A stretch of 42,355 nt of DNA from Rhodanobacteraceae bacterium (GCA_903970285.1 CAJCHN010000093.1:1-42355); one strand, 5' to 3'. Numbered from the stretch's first letter, positions 25,847 through 35,244 are shown. The notes: generated from the letters alone by a model not told the origin. Translations and numbers: made by a program.

Positions 25847-27385
25847 TCAGGCTTCCATGGCAGAACCCAGCCGGCCGCCGCCCGTGTGCCCTGCGCTGTC
25901 CCGCCAGCTCTCCCGGCTCGGCGCCGGCGGCATCGTCAGCAGCGCAATCCCCTGTGCGTTGTTGAGCTTGCGCTCCGCCAGGAAACCTGCAATCTGCTCC
26001 TGGAACTTGCGGCTGTGCTCCACCGTCTTGGCCAGGCTCGACACCAGCTTCACCGCATGTCCGGTGGCGAACGCCTCCTGGTGACGTCCCGCAACGCCGA
26101 TCAGCAGCGTCTGCACCATCGCCACATGCGCGCACAGCGCAAGATGTTCGTCCTCCGCATTCGGCTCGCTCGCGGTCTTCACCGTCGTCGCCCGGCCAAA
26201 CGGATAGTTGTTCTTGAAGACGTGGTTCAGCATGTAATTCTCGATCAGGTGCGGATGCCGGTCTGTGAACGGCTTGTAGTAGCGCTCATAGCTCTCGGCA
26301 TAAGCCCCCAGGATCGCCGCTTCGCCCTTGCCGCTCGAACATCCCAGGCCCGCTTCAAACTCTTGCACACACTCCAGAAAGCGGCCCGGAATGGGCGGCT
26401 CGGTCACCCGCTGCCGCACCAGGTCGATCACCAGCACAAGCTGCTCGCCCGGCTTCGCCTCCATGCGATCCATCACCGGCTGCAACCGCCCACTGGCCGC
26501 CGTGGCGGCGCTATCGGCCAGCAGATGCGATACCGCCGCAGGATTCGCCTCGCACCACGCCGCCGCGGTGCCGCAGCCCGCCTGCTCCGCCATGCTCTGC
26601 AGACGGCGCGTCAGGTTGCCCAGCAGATACAGCCGCTGCCACACCGGGTAGCGGCGATCCCGCAGCATGATCAGTGCAAACTCCCGTACCGCCAGCCTTG
26701 CTTCTTCCCGCCGCAAGATGCGGTTTCCGGCTTCGATCACCGTCCGGTAACGCCCGGCCCCGCGTGCCTGCCCCAGCCCGTCGCCCAGCAGATCCGGCAT
26801 CAGCAGCGTCAGCCGCGCCGCCTCCGGACAGGATAGGTTCAGCGCCTTCTCCACCACCTCGGCATGGGTCGACACCGCACGCGGGTAGGTCGAACAGGTC
26901 ACCGACAGCATCCCCGGACCCAGCGTCTTGTGAATCTCGCACAGCTTCTGCGGATCGAGAAATCCGCACGTACCGTTCACGGTCAGCGGCATCCGCGCAT
27001 AGTCCGACGTCGTCGGCCCGTTCGCATTCAGTTGGATCAAGGTGCCGATATGCGGCTTCAGCAGCTCGTGCGAGCGGTACTTCTCAAAGGTTCCCTGGTC
27101 GATCGGAACTCCCCAGCCCTGGCAGCACGTATCCTCGCAGGCCGACGAAATGCAGCGAAACCGCTCCGAATAGTCCGGGCGGGTGTACTCCCGCTGCGGC
27201 TGCGGCCAGCCCGGTGCTGGCAGATCCGGTACCGGCAGACGCACGGGTGGCACACTCGCCGGAAGCCCGGGGATGGCGCCGTCCAATCGCTGCCCGGGTC
27301 GCCCTTGCCCGACTCCCATCTTGCCCGCGAAGTCGAACCGCGCCTGAGCGCCCGTCACCAGATCCTGGATCCCATCCTCTGCCAT
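25847..27385 (-). CDS. FliB-like lysine-N-methylase (flagellin methylase family)
   Basis: About 512 residues. The ATG at 27385 has GGGAG six bases upstream; an ATG at 27391 touches that site and is rejected. The first 65 residues are Pro-rich and probably disordered. The family signature follows: RFRCISSACEDTCCQGW (Cys78, 83, 87, 88), then NGTCGFL, KLCEIH and SVTCSTYPR, a Cys set thought to hold an iron-sulfur cluster. FliB methylates lysines on flagellin in enterobacteria. No flagellar gene is visible here, so the target in this organism is open. The gene is 57 bp upstream of accA on the same strand. Confidence 0.85.
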   Translation of the reverse strand: MAEDGIQDLVTGAQARFDFAGKMGVGQGRPGQRLDGAIPGLPASVPPVRLPVPDLPAPGWPQPQREYTRPDYSERFRCISSACEDTCCQGWGVPIDQGTFEKYRSHELLKPHIGTLIQLNANGPTTSDYARMPLTVNGTCGFLDPQKLCEIHKTLGPGMLSVTCSTYPRAVSTHAEVVEKALNLSCPEAARLTLLMPDLLGDGLGQARGAGRYRTVIEAGNRILRREEARLAVREFALIMLRDRRYPVWQRLYLLGNLTRRLQSMAEQAGCGTAAAWCEANPAAVSHLLADSAATAASGRLQPVMDRMEAKPGEQLVLVIDLVRQRVTEPPIPGRFLECVQEFEAGLGCSSGKGEAAILGAYAESYERYYKPFTDRHPHLIENYMLNHVFKNNYPFGRATTVKTASEPNAEDEHLALCAHVAMVQTLLIGVAGRHQEAFATGHAVKLVSSLAKTVEHSRKFQEQIAGFLAERKLNNAQGIALLTMPPAPSRESWRDSAGHTGGGRLGSAMEA

Positions 27386-27501
27386 GCACATCTCCCGCCA
27401 TCACCACAAAAGCTCTGCCTGCCCGGGGAAGTGCAATCCGGCGTCCACACGGCACGTGCCCAGATGAGAGTTTTCTTGGAAGTCTGCAAACCTCACTCGT
27501 G

Positions 27502-27539
27502 AGCCCGCCGGGTCAGCTCAAGCCCGCCGGGTCAGCTCA
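27502..27539. repeat. 19-bp perfect tandem duplication at a gene end
   Basis: AGCCCGCCGGGTCAGCTCA occurs at 27502-27520 and 27521-27539, with the first seven bases repeated again immediately after. The TGA stop of the diguanylate cyclase gene (27532-27534) lies in the copy nearest the gene. Confidence 0.95.
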
Positions 27540-28731
27540 AGCCCGCAGGCACCAGCTCCGGCAGCATCGGCGCATCGCTCCATACCCGGTTGCGTCCCTC
27601 TGCCTTCGCCCGGTAGAGCGCCGCGTCCGCACGCTTGAGCATCGCCTCAATGCCATCCTCTCGTCCCTGAAACGCAGCGATGCCCACGCTCGCCGTCACC
27701 CGCAGCGTCTCCACCCCATCGCCGCGTCGCGCCGCAACCGGCACCTGCGTGCGTTCGATATTCCCCCGGATGCGCTGCGCCACCAGGAACGCCGCCTCAG
27801 CCGAAGCGCCCGGCAGCAGCACCACAAACTCTTCGCCGCCCCAGCGTCCCAGCACGTCGATTCCGCGCACTGAATCCTGCAGCTTCTCCACCACCGCCAC
27901 CAGCACGGAATCGCCCGCCGCATGACCATGCTGGTCGTTCACCGACTTGAAGTGATCCAGGTCCACCATCAGCAGCGAGAACGCCGAGCCGCCCTGCCGC
28001 GCGCGCGCCAGCTCGCGGTCGCACCAGCGCAGAAATACCCTGCGATTGAACAGCCGCGTCAGCGGATCGGTGCTTGCCAGCTCATCCAGGCTCGCGGTCA
28101 GACGAGCCGTCGTCATCCAGAAGAAGCCAAACGCAATGGCCAGCGCGAATCCTAGAAACATCACAAACGTCAGTTTTTCCAGCTGCGCGAACCGGGCCGA
28201 ACTCTCCACCCAGCCCAGCCACACTGCCTGGGAGCGCCACAGGTTGAACACCATGAACAGCACCAGCAGACCGGCGGTGAAGCCGGCCGGCGCCAAGATA
28301 CCGGGTTTCGCCCGGCGCCCCAGAACCCACGCCGTACGGCCAGCCTGCAGCGCAATCAGCAGGGCCGCGACCACAATCCCCACCCGCGCGGACTCCATCC
28401 CGCGAATGCGACACAGATCGCTGACGCCCTGGATGAAGAACAAACCGGCGGCAAACGGCTCAAATGCCGGCAGCTCAATCAACTCCTGCACCGCCGCGTG
28501 CAGCAGCACCAGCGCCAGCAGCACCAGCACGTCTGCAAACAGGACCGAAAGGAGCGGCGCAACATGCTGCCCGCTCATCAGCAGCAGCGCTCCTGTCGCC
28601 CCAGCGGCAAACGCGCCCCCCAGCCAACCCATCCCCAGCAGCCGCGGATTGGTCACCGCAACCGCAAGCAGGCCCAGGCAGCCGCAGCCAAGTGCGATCG
28701 CAGCCAGCAGCAGGATGGTCACGTCCGACAT
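27532..28731 (-). CDS. Membrane-bound diguanylate cyclase (GGDEF domain)
   Basis: About 399 residues from the ATG at 28731. Residues 1-205 contain six to eight transmembrane helices, a likely sensory module of unknown ligand. The GGDEF domain follows: STDPLTRLFNRR, MVDLDHFKSVNDQHGH, then RWGGEEFVVLLPG with the active-site GGEEF at 298-302. An RxxD motif (Arg289-Asp292) lies exactly five residues before it, so the inhibitory site for c-di-GMP appears intact. The protein should make c-di-GMP from two GTP and be product inhibited. No EAL domain is present. The longer frame upstream to 28911 lacks family likeness. Confidence 0.93.
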   Translation of the reverse strand: MSDVTILLLAAIALGCGCLGLLAVAVTNPRLLGMGWLGGAFAAGATGALLLMSGQHVAPLLSVLFADVLVLLALVLLHAAVQELIELPAFEPFAAGLFFIQGVSDLCRIRGMESARVGIVVAALLIALQAGRTAWVLGRRAKPGILAPAGFTAGLLVLFMVFNLWRSQAVWLGWVESSARFAQLEKLTFVMFLGFALAIAFGFFWMTTARLTASLDELASTDPLTRLFNRRVFLRWCDRELARARQGGSAFSLLMVDLDHFKSVNDQHGHAAGDSVLVAVVEKLQDSVRGIDVLGRWGGEEFVVLLPGASAEAAFLVAQRIRGNIERTQVPVAARRGDGVETLRVTASVGIAAFQGREDGIEAMLKRADAALYRAKAEGRNRVWSDAPMLPELVPAGLS

Positions 28732-29162
28732 CTCTTGTTCTAAACCTCGTGTTTGCGATTCCGCCTCCGGCGCCTCCGTACCCGGGGCGAGAGCGAAATC
28801 GAAAGCGTCCTGACTACTCAGAATGTAACCGGAACGGGTATCTAAGCGAACCCTACTGAGGGCGGTATTGCCGGTCCATCCCCAGAAAGTCGCACTCTGA
28901 TGTGGCATCACCTCCGCGGATCACCACTTGCAGCTACGGCAAAAATCCCTCCATTGCGCCGTGCACCTTTTTTGAATGGCTGCGTCCTCGGTACAGCGTG
29001 ACTTCAGGAACCCTCCAAGCCCACGGCCATTGCCTCTCTTGCCGTGGGTGTATCCCGAATCCACCTGAATAGTGAGCCGTCTTCCGTAAAGAATCGGCAC
29101 TCCCAAACCTTTCAGGGACACAGCAGCAGGAGGAATGCTCCTAATCCCTGAGAGAGCCCGCA
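28732..29162. other. Gene-free region upstream of the diguanylate cyclase
   Basis: About 430 bp between two minus-strand genes. It should contain the promoter of the cyclase gene. A perfect 8-bp inverted repeat, CCCACGGC (29020-29027) with GCCGTGGG (29041-29048), lies in it without a T-run. A minus-strand frame ending at 28921 (tail FCRSCKW) continues from shadow sequence inside the neighbouring gene and matches nothing I know. I see no convincing gene. Confidence 0.5.
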
Positions 29163-30650
29163 CTACTCGTGCACCCGCTCGACGGCATCTCCCAGCCGCG
29201 CTGGAACATCCCCGGCATACGTCCCGACTACCTCCGTGCCGCGAACGCTCCGCACCGTGACCCGGCCGATCTCCTGGCCATCGAAAAACTGCAGCGTATA
29301 AGTAGACGGGTTCTTCGCCAGTCTGGTCGCGCGGACGGACAGCTGATCCCCGATGGCAAGGCCGGCGGCGGCTTCCGCCATCTTGAGCGTCACCATCTCC
29401 CCATGCACGGCCTCCACCCGGCCAGCCGGAGCGACATCCCGCATCGCCGGATGCTCCAGCCCGGCCAGCAGCGCGCCGATCGGCGCCTCGAAGGCCCTCG
29501 CGTGCTCCTCCGGATCTTCCGCGTCGCGCGTCGAGACCGAAAGCTCCTCGCACGCCGTTGCCGAACCGCCTTCCGCACCCGCCGCCGCGCAGCTTGAGGA
29601 GTTCAGCTTCATCAGCACCTGCCCGGTGCATGTATCGACCACCCCGGCATGCAGGCTGTAGCCGCGCAGCTTGCCCGGAAATCCATCTTCCGCCGGAGGA
29701 TCGACGATCGGCTGGAACGTCCCTTCCAGCACCGCGTCCACGCCCAGCTCGCGGCCCAGCCGCGCCGCTCCGGCAATATCCGACCGGTCCAGCCGCCGCC
29801 GATCCCCGCGGTCGACGGCAAACTCCCGCTGCCCCTTCAGCCGCTCATAGATCAGGTCCCCGACCGCCATGCCCGAGCCGCCGCTTGCCTGCCCGACGTC
29901 ATGCGCCTCCTCGCGCTCGGTGGGATAGCGAAAGTCCAGAACCGCGATGCTCAGCGGCTCCGACGCCCACTCTGGATCGGACTGATGGCACTCGGCCGCC
30001 GGAGTCTCCCGCGCCACCGCCCACGTCTTCGCCACCGGCGGCTTGCTGCTGTACCCGGCCGCAATCCCCAGCGGCACCGGAGTGACCGCCGCTACCTTCG
30101 GCGCTGCCTTGCTGCCCAGGTTGACCGCACTGGCCGCGCGTACAGCCGGCGGAGCCGGAGCTGCAAATAAGCGGCTCCCCCCGGAAGGCTGCGTCGCAAG
30201 ACGATCGCCCGCTGGGGCAACCGCCGTCGGGGCAAGGCCCGGCGCAGCAATGCCCGGCGGGGCAGGGGCCGGCGGTGCGATGGGCGCTCCGCCGGCGGCT
30301 TCCTCGCGTGCGCCCGGCGGAGGTCCGGCCTGGGGCACACCTCCATGGAGCAGCAGCATCCGCTCCAGCCTCCACTCCGTCCCATCGACCGTGTAAATCA
30401 CTTCGACCGGGTCGCCCGGTCGCACCACATCCGCGCGCACCCCGCGCGTCAGCACAAATGGATGCCTGACCGTCCGCTGTCGCCGGGCGTCGTAGGTCTG
30501 CACGTCGACCGTCTTTTCTCCGACTCCCACCACCGTGCCAAACTCGAAATAGGTCCGTCCAGTCGCGGAACTCTGTGCCGCCGCGGCGGCCGTCCCGGCC
30601 ACCAGCATCCAGCCGATCAGCCGCAAGGGGAAGCATGGCGTGGGATCCAT
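29163..30650 (-). CDS. Exported CsgG/FlgT-like protein with Pro-rich linker
   Basis: About 495 residues from the ATG at 30650; an ATG at 30683 is an alternative. A signal peptide (LRLIGWMLVAGTAAAAAQS) is followed by a small beta domain (TYFEFGTVVGVGEKTVDVQTY, DPVEVIYTVDGTEWRLERM), then 100 residues rich in Ala, Pro and Gly. The second folded part, SIAVLDFRYPT through GDLIYERLKG to GRELGVDAVLEGTFQPI, resembles the CsgG/FlgT-middle fold. The end (AGRVEAVHGEMVTLKM, GLAIGDQLSVR) resembles FlgT C-terminal domains. Such proteins assist outer-membrane secretion or flagellar assembly. The role here is unknown; both domain calls rest on pattern only. Confidence 0.7.
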   Translation of the reverse strand: MDPTPCFPLRLIGWMLVAGTAAAAAQSSATGRTYFEFGTVVGVGEKTVDVQTYDARRQRTVRHPFVLTRGVRADVVRPGDPVEVIYTVDGTEWRLERMLLLHGGVPQAGPPPGAREEAAGGAPIAPPAPAPPGIAAPGLAPTAVAPAGDRLATQPSGGSRLFAAPAPPAVRAASAVNLGSKAAPKVAAVTPVPLGIAAGYSSKPPVAKTWAVARETPAAECHQSDPEWASEPLSIAVLDFRYPTEREEAHDVGQASGGSGMAVGDLIYERLKGQREFAVDRGDRRRLDRSDIAGAARLGRELGVDAVLEGTFQPIVDPPAEDGFPGKLRGYSLHAGVVDTCTGQVLMKLNSSSCAAAGAEGGSATACEELSVSTRDAEDPEEHARAFEAPIGALLAGLEHPAMRDVAPAGRVEAVHGEMVTLKMAEAAAGLAIGDQLSVRATRLAKNPSTYTLQFFDGQEIGRVTVRSVRGTEVVGTYAGDVPARLGDAVERVHE

Positions 30651-30934
30651 CTTCGCTTTATTCGTTGGAGCTTTCCCCGCCATCTTCATCTGCATCTGCA
30701 TCTGCAACCAGGCCTTCGCACATCTTTTCCAGTGTAGAGTGCCCCACCCCAGCCGCTTATCCCACCTTGGTGTCCCCTTTTTGTCGGCCGGGACTCGATC
30801 CTCTCGAAACCGCTGAAGCGTCCGGCGGATAGGCATGACTTCTGGTGCAGTGCATCTCTGGGAACCGCAGCTAAGTCACCTGCTTTGAAGAATATGCGCA
30901 ACAAATGGGGGGAGGGGTGGTTACGCCCGATCCC

Positions 30935-33900
30935 CTACGAGATGACCCGCACTCCGCCGCGTCCCACCAGCTCTTCCACCCGGTCGATAAACAGCCGGTC
31001 CGCAGCCACCATCACCTTCTGCGGCTCCAGGACCGCGCAGAACTCGCCGGGCTCCTCGAAGTCCAGCAGCAGCTTGCCTCCGCCCGGCGACTCCCGAAAC
31101 AGCCCCATCAGCTTTTCCAGCAGCGCCGCGTCCGGCGAGTGCAGCGGCACGCGGATGCGCAGCGCCTCCGGCAGCTTCAGCTTCACATCCTCGAGCGCCT
31201 GAATCGCCGAAACCGACAGCTTTGGTGCGGAATCCTCCTCGCCCCGCAGCGACCCGCGCACCACCACCGGCACATCGATCTTCAGCTTCTCCGCCAGCTT
31301 CTCGTAGCTCTGCGGAAACGCGATCAGCTCGATCTTGCCGACTGTATCCTCAAGCACCGCCTGCGCATACAGCTCGCCCGAGCGCTTCGACTTCGCCACC
31401 TTCAGCCCGGTGATCACGCCCGCGATCTGAATCTCGTTCTGCGGCTCCGCCTGGCCGCGCCGGAAGATCTGCGGCTCCGGCTTCATCTCGCACGCCGTAG
31501 CCGTATCCACCACCTTCATGTTGCGCAGCTTCTCCCGGTACTTGTCCATGGGATGTCCGCTGACGAAGAAGCCCAGCACATCCTTCTCGTTCTGCAGACG
31601 CGTATGCTCGTCCCAATCCGGCACCCTCGGCAGCGCCTCAGCGGTCGAGCTTGGGACCGGCGCGAAGTCGTCAAAGATACCGAACAAGCCCGATTGTCCG
31701 GCGGCCTTGTCCTTCTGCGCCTTCTGCGCCCGTTCGATCGCCGTATCGAGCGCCGCCCACACCCGCGCGCGCGGTCCAAAGCAGTCCATTGCCCCGGCCT
31801 TGATCAGCGACTCGAGCACGCGCTTGTTCAGCAGCCGCAGGTCGACCTGCTCGCAGAACTCCCAGAGGGACGCGAAGCCTGGCTTTCCCTCCGCCTGCAG
31901 CCTTGCGCGAGCCTCGAGGATCGATGCGATCGCATTCCCGCCCACGTTCTTGATCGCCGCCAGCCCAAACCGGATTGCCTCCGTCGCCTCGCCTGTCGCA
32001 AGCGTCACCACGCTCGGCGTAAAGCTCGCCGCGGAGATCTGCACATCCGGCGGCACCACCGCGATGCCCATCTCCCTGCACTCCGAGATGTACTTGACGA
32101 CATTCTCGGGTTTCGAGGTCTCGCTGGTGAGCAGTGCCGCCATGAACTCCACCGGGTAATGCGTCTTCAGGTAAGCGGTGTGATACGCCAGCAGCGAGTA
32201 CGCCGCCGAGTGCGACTTGTTGAACCCGTACCCGGCAAACTTCTCCATCAGGTCGAACAGTTCGCCGGCTTTCTCCTTGGGAAACTTGCCGGCAGCCGCG
32301 CCCGCCATGAAGATGTCGCGCTGCTTGGCCATCTCCGCCGGGTCTTTCTTGCCCATCGCCCGCCGCAGCAGGTCGGCGGCACCCAGCGAATAGCCGCCGA
32401 TCGCGTTCGAGATCTGCATCACCTGTTCCTGGTACACAATGACGCCCAGCGTCTCACGCAACAACGGCTCGAGCTCCGGCAGCAGGTAGGTCACCTCCCG
32501 GCGTCCCCATTTGCGCTCGATGAAGTCGTCGATCATGTCCATCGGACCTGGCCGGTAAAGCGCATTCAAGGCGGTCAGATGCTCGATGGAATTGGGCTTG
32601 TACCGCCGCAGAACGTCCCGCATTCCACCCGACTCGAACTGGAACACCCCGCTCGTCAGCGCCCGGTGGAAGACCCGCTCGTAGGTCTTCGCGTCGTCCA
32701 ATGGAATGGTCGACATGTCCAGATGCTCAGCGCGCGTCTGCTGGATCAGCTTCAGACAGTCGTCGATCACGGTCAGCGTTGTCAGCCCCAGGAAGTCCAT
32801 CTTGAGCAAGCCCATCTTCTCGACAGACTTCATGTCGTAGCTGGTCACCACTGCCTCGTCCTTGGTGCGCGTCACGGGAACCAGCTCGGTCAACGGCTGC
32901 GGAGCGATGACCACACCGGCAGCATGCACCCCGGCACCGCGCACCAGACCCTCCAGCCGCTGCGCCGTATCAATCAACTCCTTGATCGCCGGCTCGGTCT
33001 CATAGGCGGTTTGAAGCGGCCCTTTGTCCTTCAGCGCCTGCTCGATGGTGATGCCGATGGTCGCGGGAATCATCTTGGCGATGCGATCGACTTCGCCGTA
33101 CGGCATGTCCAGCGCCCGGCCGACGTCCTTGATGGCAGCCTTTGCCGCCATCGTGTTGAAGGTAATGATCTGGGCGACCTGATCGGTGCCGTATTTGCGC
33201 CGAACGTATTCAATCACCTCGCCGCGCCGGTTCATGCAGAAGTCAATATCGATATCGGGCATGGACACCCGTTCCGGGTTCAGGAAGCGCTCAAAGAGCA
33301 GTTCATTTTGCAGCGGATCGACGTCCGTGATCTCCATGCAATAGGCCACCAGAGACCCCGCAGCCGATCCACGGCCTGGCCCCACGGGGATGTTCTGCTG
33401 TCGCGCGTAGCGGATGAAGTCCCATACAATCATGAAATAGCCGGGAAACTTCATGTGCTTGATGCAGTCAATCTCGCGCTGTAACCTGGCCTGATACTCC
33501 TCCTCGGTTTTTTTCAGTAGACCGCGTGCCCGCAGATGTGCAACGTTCGTCGCCAGCCGTTTGCGCAGGCCCTCCCGGCATACCTGCTCGAAGTATCCGT
33601 CCAGGTCGAGCCCGTCCGGAACCGGAAACTCCGGAAATGGGTTGTCTACTTTGTTCAGCTTGAGATTGCAGCGTTCCGGGAACTGCATGGTCCCCGAGAC
33701 GACGTGCGGAGCATGGGCAAAGAGTCGCGCCATCTCCTCCGCGCTCTTGATGTAGAACTCGTTGGTGTCGAACTTGAAGCGTTTGGGATCGTTCATCGAG
33801 CCAGCCGTCTGCACGCACAGCAGCACCTCGTGCGCCCGGCTGTCCGTGTCCTCGATGTAGTGAGAATCGTTGGTCGCGATCAGCGGGATGTTCAGGTCCT

Positions 33901-34483
33901 TCTCCATGCGAAACATCGCTTCGGTCACCGCCTTGTCCGGTTCCAGACCGTGATCCTGGACCTCCAGAAAGAAGTTCCCGCGCCCGAACATCTCCTCGAA
34001 GTTCCCCGCGGCCGCCTTGGCCTTCTCGTAGTCACCGGCCATCAGGTGCTGCGAGACCTCGCCCGCGAGACACCCCGAGAACCCAATCAATCCACTTGTA
34101 TGCTTGGCCAGGAAGTCCTTGCTGACGCGTGGCTTACGGTAAAATCCATGAAGTGCCGCTTCACTTGTAAGACGCACCAGGTTGCGGTATCCTTCCTGGT
34201 TTTCGGCCAGCACCAGCAGGTGGTTGTACTTATCTCCCTCACCCTTGGCCCGGTGATCCTGGGCCTGGCAGATGTACAACTCGCATCCCAGGATGGGCTT
34301 GATTCCCTTCTTCCTGGCCGCGTCGAAAAAATGCACGGCCCCGAAGATATTTCCGTGATCGGTCATTGCAACCGCCTTTTGACCAATCCTGTCGACATGC
34401 GTCACCAGCTTGTCGACATCGCATGCTCCATCCAACAGCGAGTAATCCGTGTGCAAGTGCAGATGCGTAAACTCAGCGCCCAT
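30935..34483 (-). CDS. dnaE: DNA polymerase III subunit alpha
   Basis: 1182 residues, full length for DnaE type 1. The PHP domain opens with FTHLHLHTDYSLLDGA and AMTDHGNIFGAVHF. The palm has VGPGRGSAAGSLVAYCM and PDIDIDF, whose aspartates 410, 412 and 414 include the catalytic pair. ALYRPGPMDMIDDFI, the tandem HhH region, an OB-fold (IQIAGVITGLKVAKSKRSG) and the C-terminal tail follow. It is the replicative polymerase catalytic subunit. The PHP histidines and acids at the N-terminus look intact, so a proofreading-like activity is possible. The ribosome site is weak. Confidence 0.97.
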   Translation of the reverse strand: MGAEFTHLHLHTDYSLLDGACDVDKLVTHVDRIGQKAVAMTDHGNIFGAVHFFDAARKKGIKPILGCELYICQAQDHRAKGEGDKYNHLLVLAENQEGYRNLVRLTSEAALHGFYRKPRVSKDFLAKHTSGLIGFSGCLAGEVSQHLMAGDYEKAKAAAGNFEEMFGRGNFFLEVQDHGLEPDKAVTEAMFRMEKDLNIPLIATNDSHYIEDTDSRAHEVLLCVQTAGSMNDPKRFKFDTNEFYIKSAEEMARLFAHAPHVVSGTMQFPERCNLKLNKVDNPFPEFPVPDGLDLDGYFEQVCREGLRKRLATNVAHLRARGLLKKTEEEYQARLQREIDCIKHMKFPGYFMIVWDFIRYARQQNIPVGPGRGSAAGSLVAYCMEITDVDPLQNELLFERFLNPERVSMPDIDIDFCMNRRGEVIEYVRRKYGTDQVAQIITFNTMAAKAAIKDVGRALDMPYGEVDRIAKMIPATIGITIEQALKDKGPLQTAYETEPAIKELIDTAQRLEGLVRGAGVHAAGVVIAPQPLTELVPVTRTKDEAVVTSYDMKSVEKMGLLKMDFLGLTTLTVIDDCLKLIQQTRAEHLDMSTIPLDDAKTYERVFHRALTSGVFQFESGGMRDVLRRYKPNSIEHLTALNALYRPGPMDMIDDFIERKWGRREVTYLLPELEPLLRETLGVIVYQEQVMQISNAIGGYSLGAADLLRRAMGKKDPAEMAKQRDIFMAGAAAGKFPKEKAGELFDLMEKFAGYGFNKSHSAAYSLLAYHTAYLKTHYPVEFMAALLTSETSKPENVVKYISECREMGIAVVPPDVQISAASFTPSVVTLATGEATEAIRFGLAAIKNVGGNAIASILEARARLQAEGKPGFASLWEFCEQVDLRLLNKRVLESLIKAGAMDCFGPRARVWAALDTAIERAQKAQKDKAAGQSGLFGIFDDFAPVPSSTAEALPRVPDWDEHTRLQNEKDVLGFFVSGHPMDKYREKLRNMKVVDTATACEMKPEPQIFRRGQAEPQNEIQIAGVITGLKVAKSKRSGELYAQAVLEDTVGKIELIAFPQSYEKLAEKLKIDVPVVVRGSLRGEEDSAPKLSVSAIQALEDVKLKLPEALRIRVPLHSPDAALLEKLMGLFRESPGGGKLLLDFEEPGEFCAVLEPQKVMVAADRLFIDRVEELVGRGGVRVIS

Positions 34484-34656
34484 CCATCAAGTTTAAGCCT
34501 CCGCGAGATCGGCCCCCGTGCAAAACAGGGCTGAAACACGGCGCAGCCGTCCAGCACGCAATGCAGCGGTCGCTGCTCGGATTCTGGGCGGACTTAGTTT
34601 TTCGGAACACGGCCAGACTCAATCATTTGTGGGCCCTCCCGATCAATCGAGCGAGC

Positions 34657-34986
34657 CTACACCAACCCTAGATGCACCATCAGGGACGTCTCGACCGCCT
34701 CCATCGAGTCCGCATCGAGGTGCCCTATCACCTTTCCGACCCGTCGGACGCTTGAAGTCTGAATCATGTCCACCATCGCCTCCGACGGTATCCTTAAGCC
34801 GTTTTCAGCCGACGGGTCAATGCGCACACGAGTTCGGGGAAGCCAGCCAAGATCGCTCGTAACGGGAATGTAAGTCACTGTCGCTTGCACCAACGAGGTC
34901 TCAGCCTGCATTACGATCGCGGGCCGAGGCTTTGCAAATTCCCCCGCCGGAGATGTCACAATCATGTCTCCCCGCCTCAAATCCAT
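34657..34986 (-). CDS. MazF/PemK family type II toxin (endoribonuclease)
   Basis: 109 residues. MDLRRGDMIVTSPAGE and AKPRPAIVMQ form the MazF/PemK N-terminal signature, in which the basic residue in RPAIV and nearby loops take part in RNA cleavage. VTYIPVTSDL and the strand RTRVRIDPS follow, and VDMIQTSSVRRVGKVIG matches the conserved C-terminal part. The toxin cleaves mRNA at short sequence motifs and halts translation when the antitoxin is lost. The gene overlaps the end of the upstream antitoxin gene by 10 bp, the usual toxin-antitoxin arrangement. Confidence 0.9.
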   Translation of the reverse strand: MDLRRGDMIVTSPAGEFAKPRPAIVMQAETSLVQATVTYIPVTSDLGWLPRTRVRIDPSAENGLRIPSEAMVDMIQTSSVRRVGKVIGHLDADSMEAVETSLMVHLGLV

Positions 34987-35225
34987 CCATCATCCGTGGC
35001 CATCCGCTCCCAATACGCCAGGTCCTCCTGTGCTTCTGGACTGCTTCGATAGCGTTCCGCAAGCACCTCCCACTGCCGCCGATACTCCGCAATGAACTCC
35101 GGGGTTCGCGTATCCGGAACCCACCGCGTCACCGGGCGCAGCCCCTTCGCACGCAGTTCTTCGCGATGTTTGCGCACCCGTTCCCGCGTCGCCTCGCTCT
35201 GACCACGGTTGTTCACAGTACGCAT
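34977..35225 (-). CDS. MazE-like antitoxin
   Basis: 82 residues. It starts MRTVNNRGQSEATRERVRKH, a basic N-terminus followed by a helix, then RPVTRWVPDTRTPEFIAEYRRQ and an acidic, aromatic C-terminus (EDLAYWERMATDDGWI) suited to wrapping the toxin. This is the MazE-like layout of antitoxins found before PemK-type toxins. GGGAGG lies seven bases upstream of the ATG. The toxin gene begins inside its last codons. A perfect 12-bp palindrome 20 bp upstream may be its operator. Confidence 0.87.
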   Translation of the reverse strand: MRTVNNRGQSEATRERVRKHREELRAKGLRPVTRWVPDTRTPEFIAEYRRQWEVLAERYRSSPEAQEDLAYWERMATDDGWI

Positions 35226-35244
35226 CAGACGCCTCCCGCCGAGT

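Noticed and set aside
24908..26836. 642-codon open frame on the plus strand
   Set aside because: Antisense to accA and the FliB-like gene, with biased composition and no motif.
29020..29048. 8-bp inverted repeat as terminator
   Set aside because: No T-run follows on either strand; kept only as a structural note.
28921..29631. 236-codon minus-strand frame ending FCRSCKW
   Set aside because: Its first two thirds shadow the CsgG-like gene. The remaining tail matches nothing and has no start of its own, so I treat it as non-coding.
30905..33484. 859-codon open frame on the plus strand
   Set aside because: It lies antisense to dnaE, whose motifs are unmistakable. High-G+C codon bias produces such long antisense frames; the translation is Arg/His/Leu rich with no domain.
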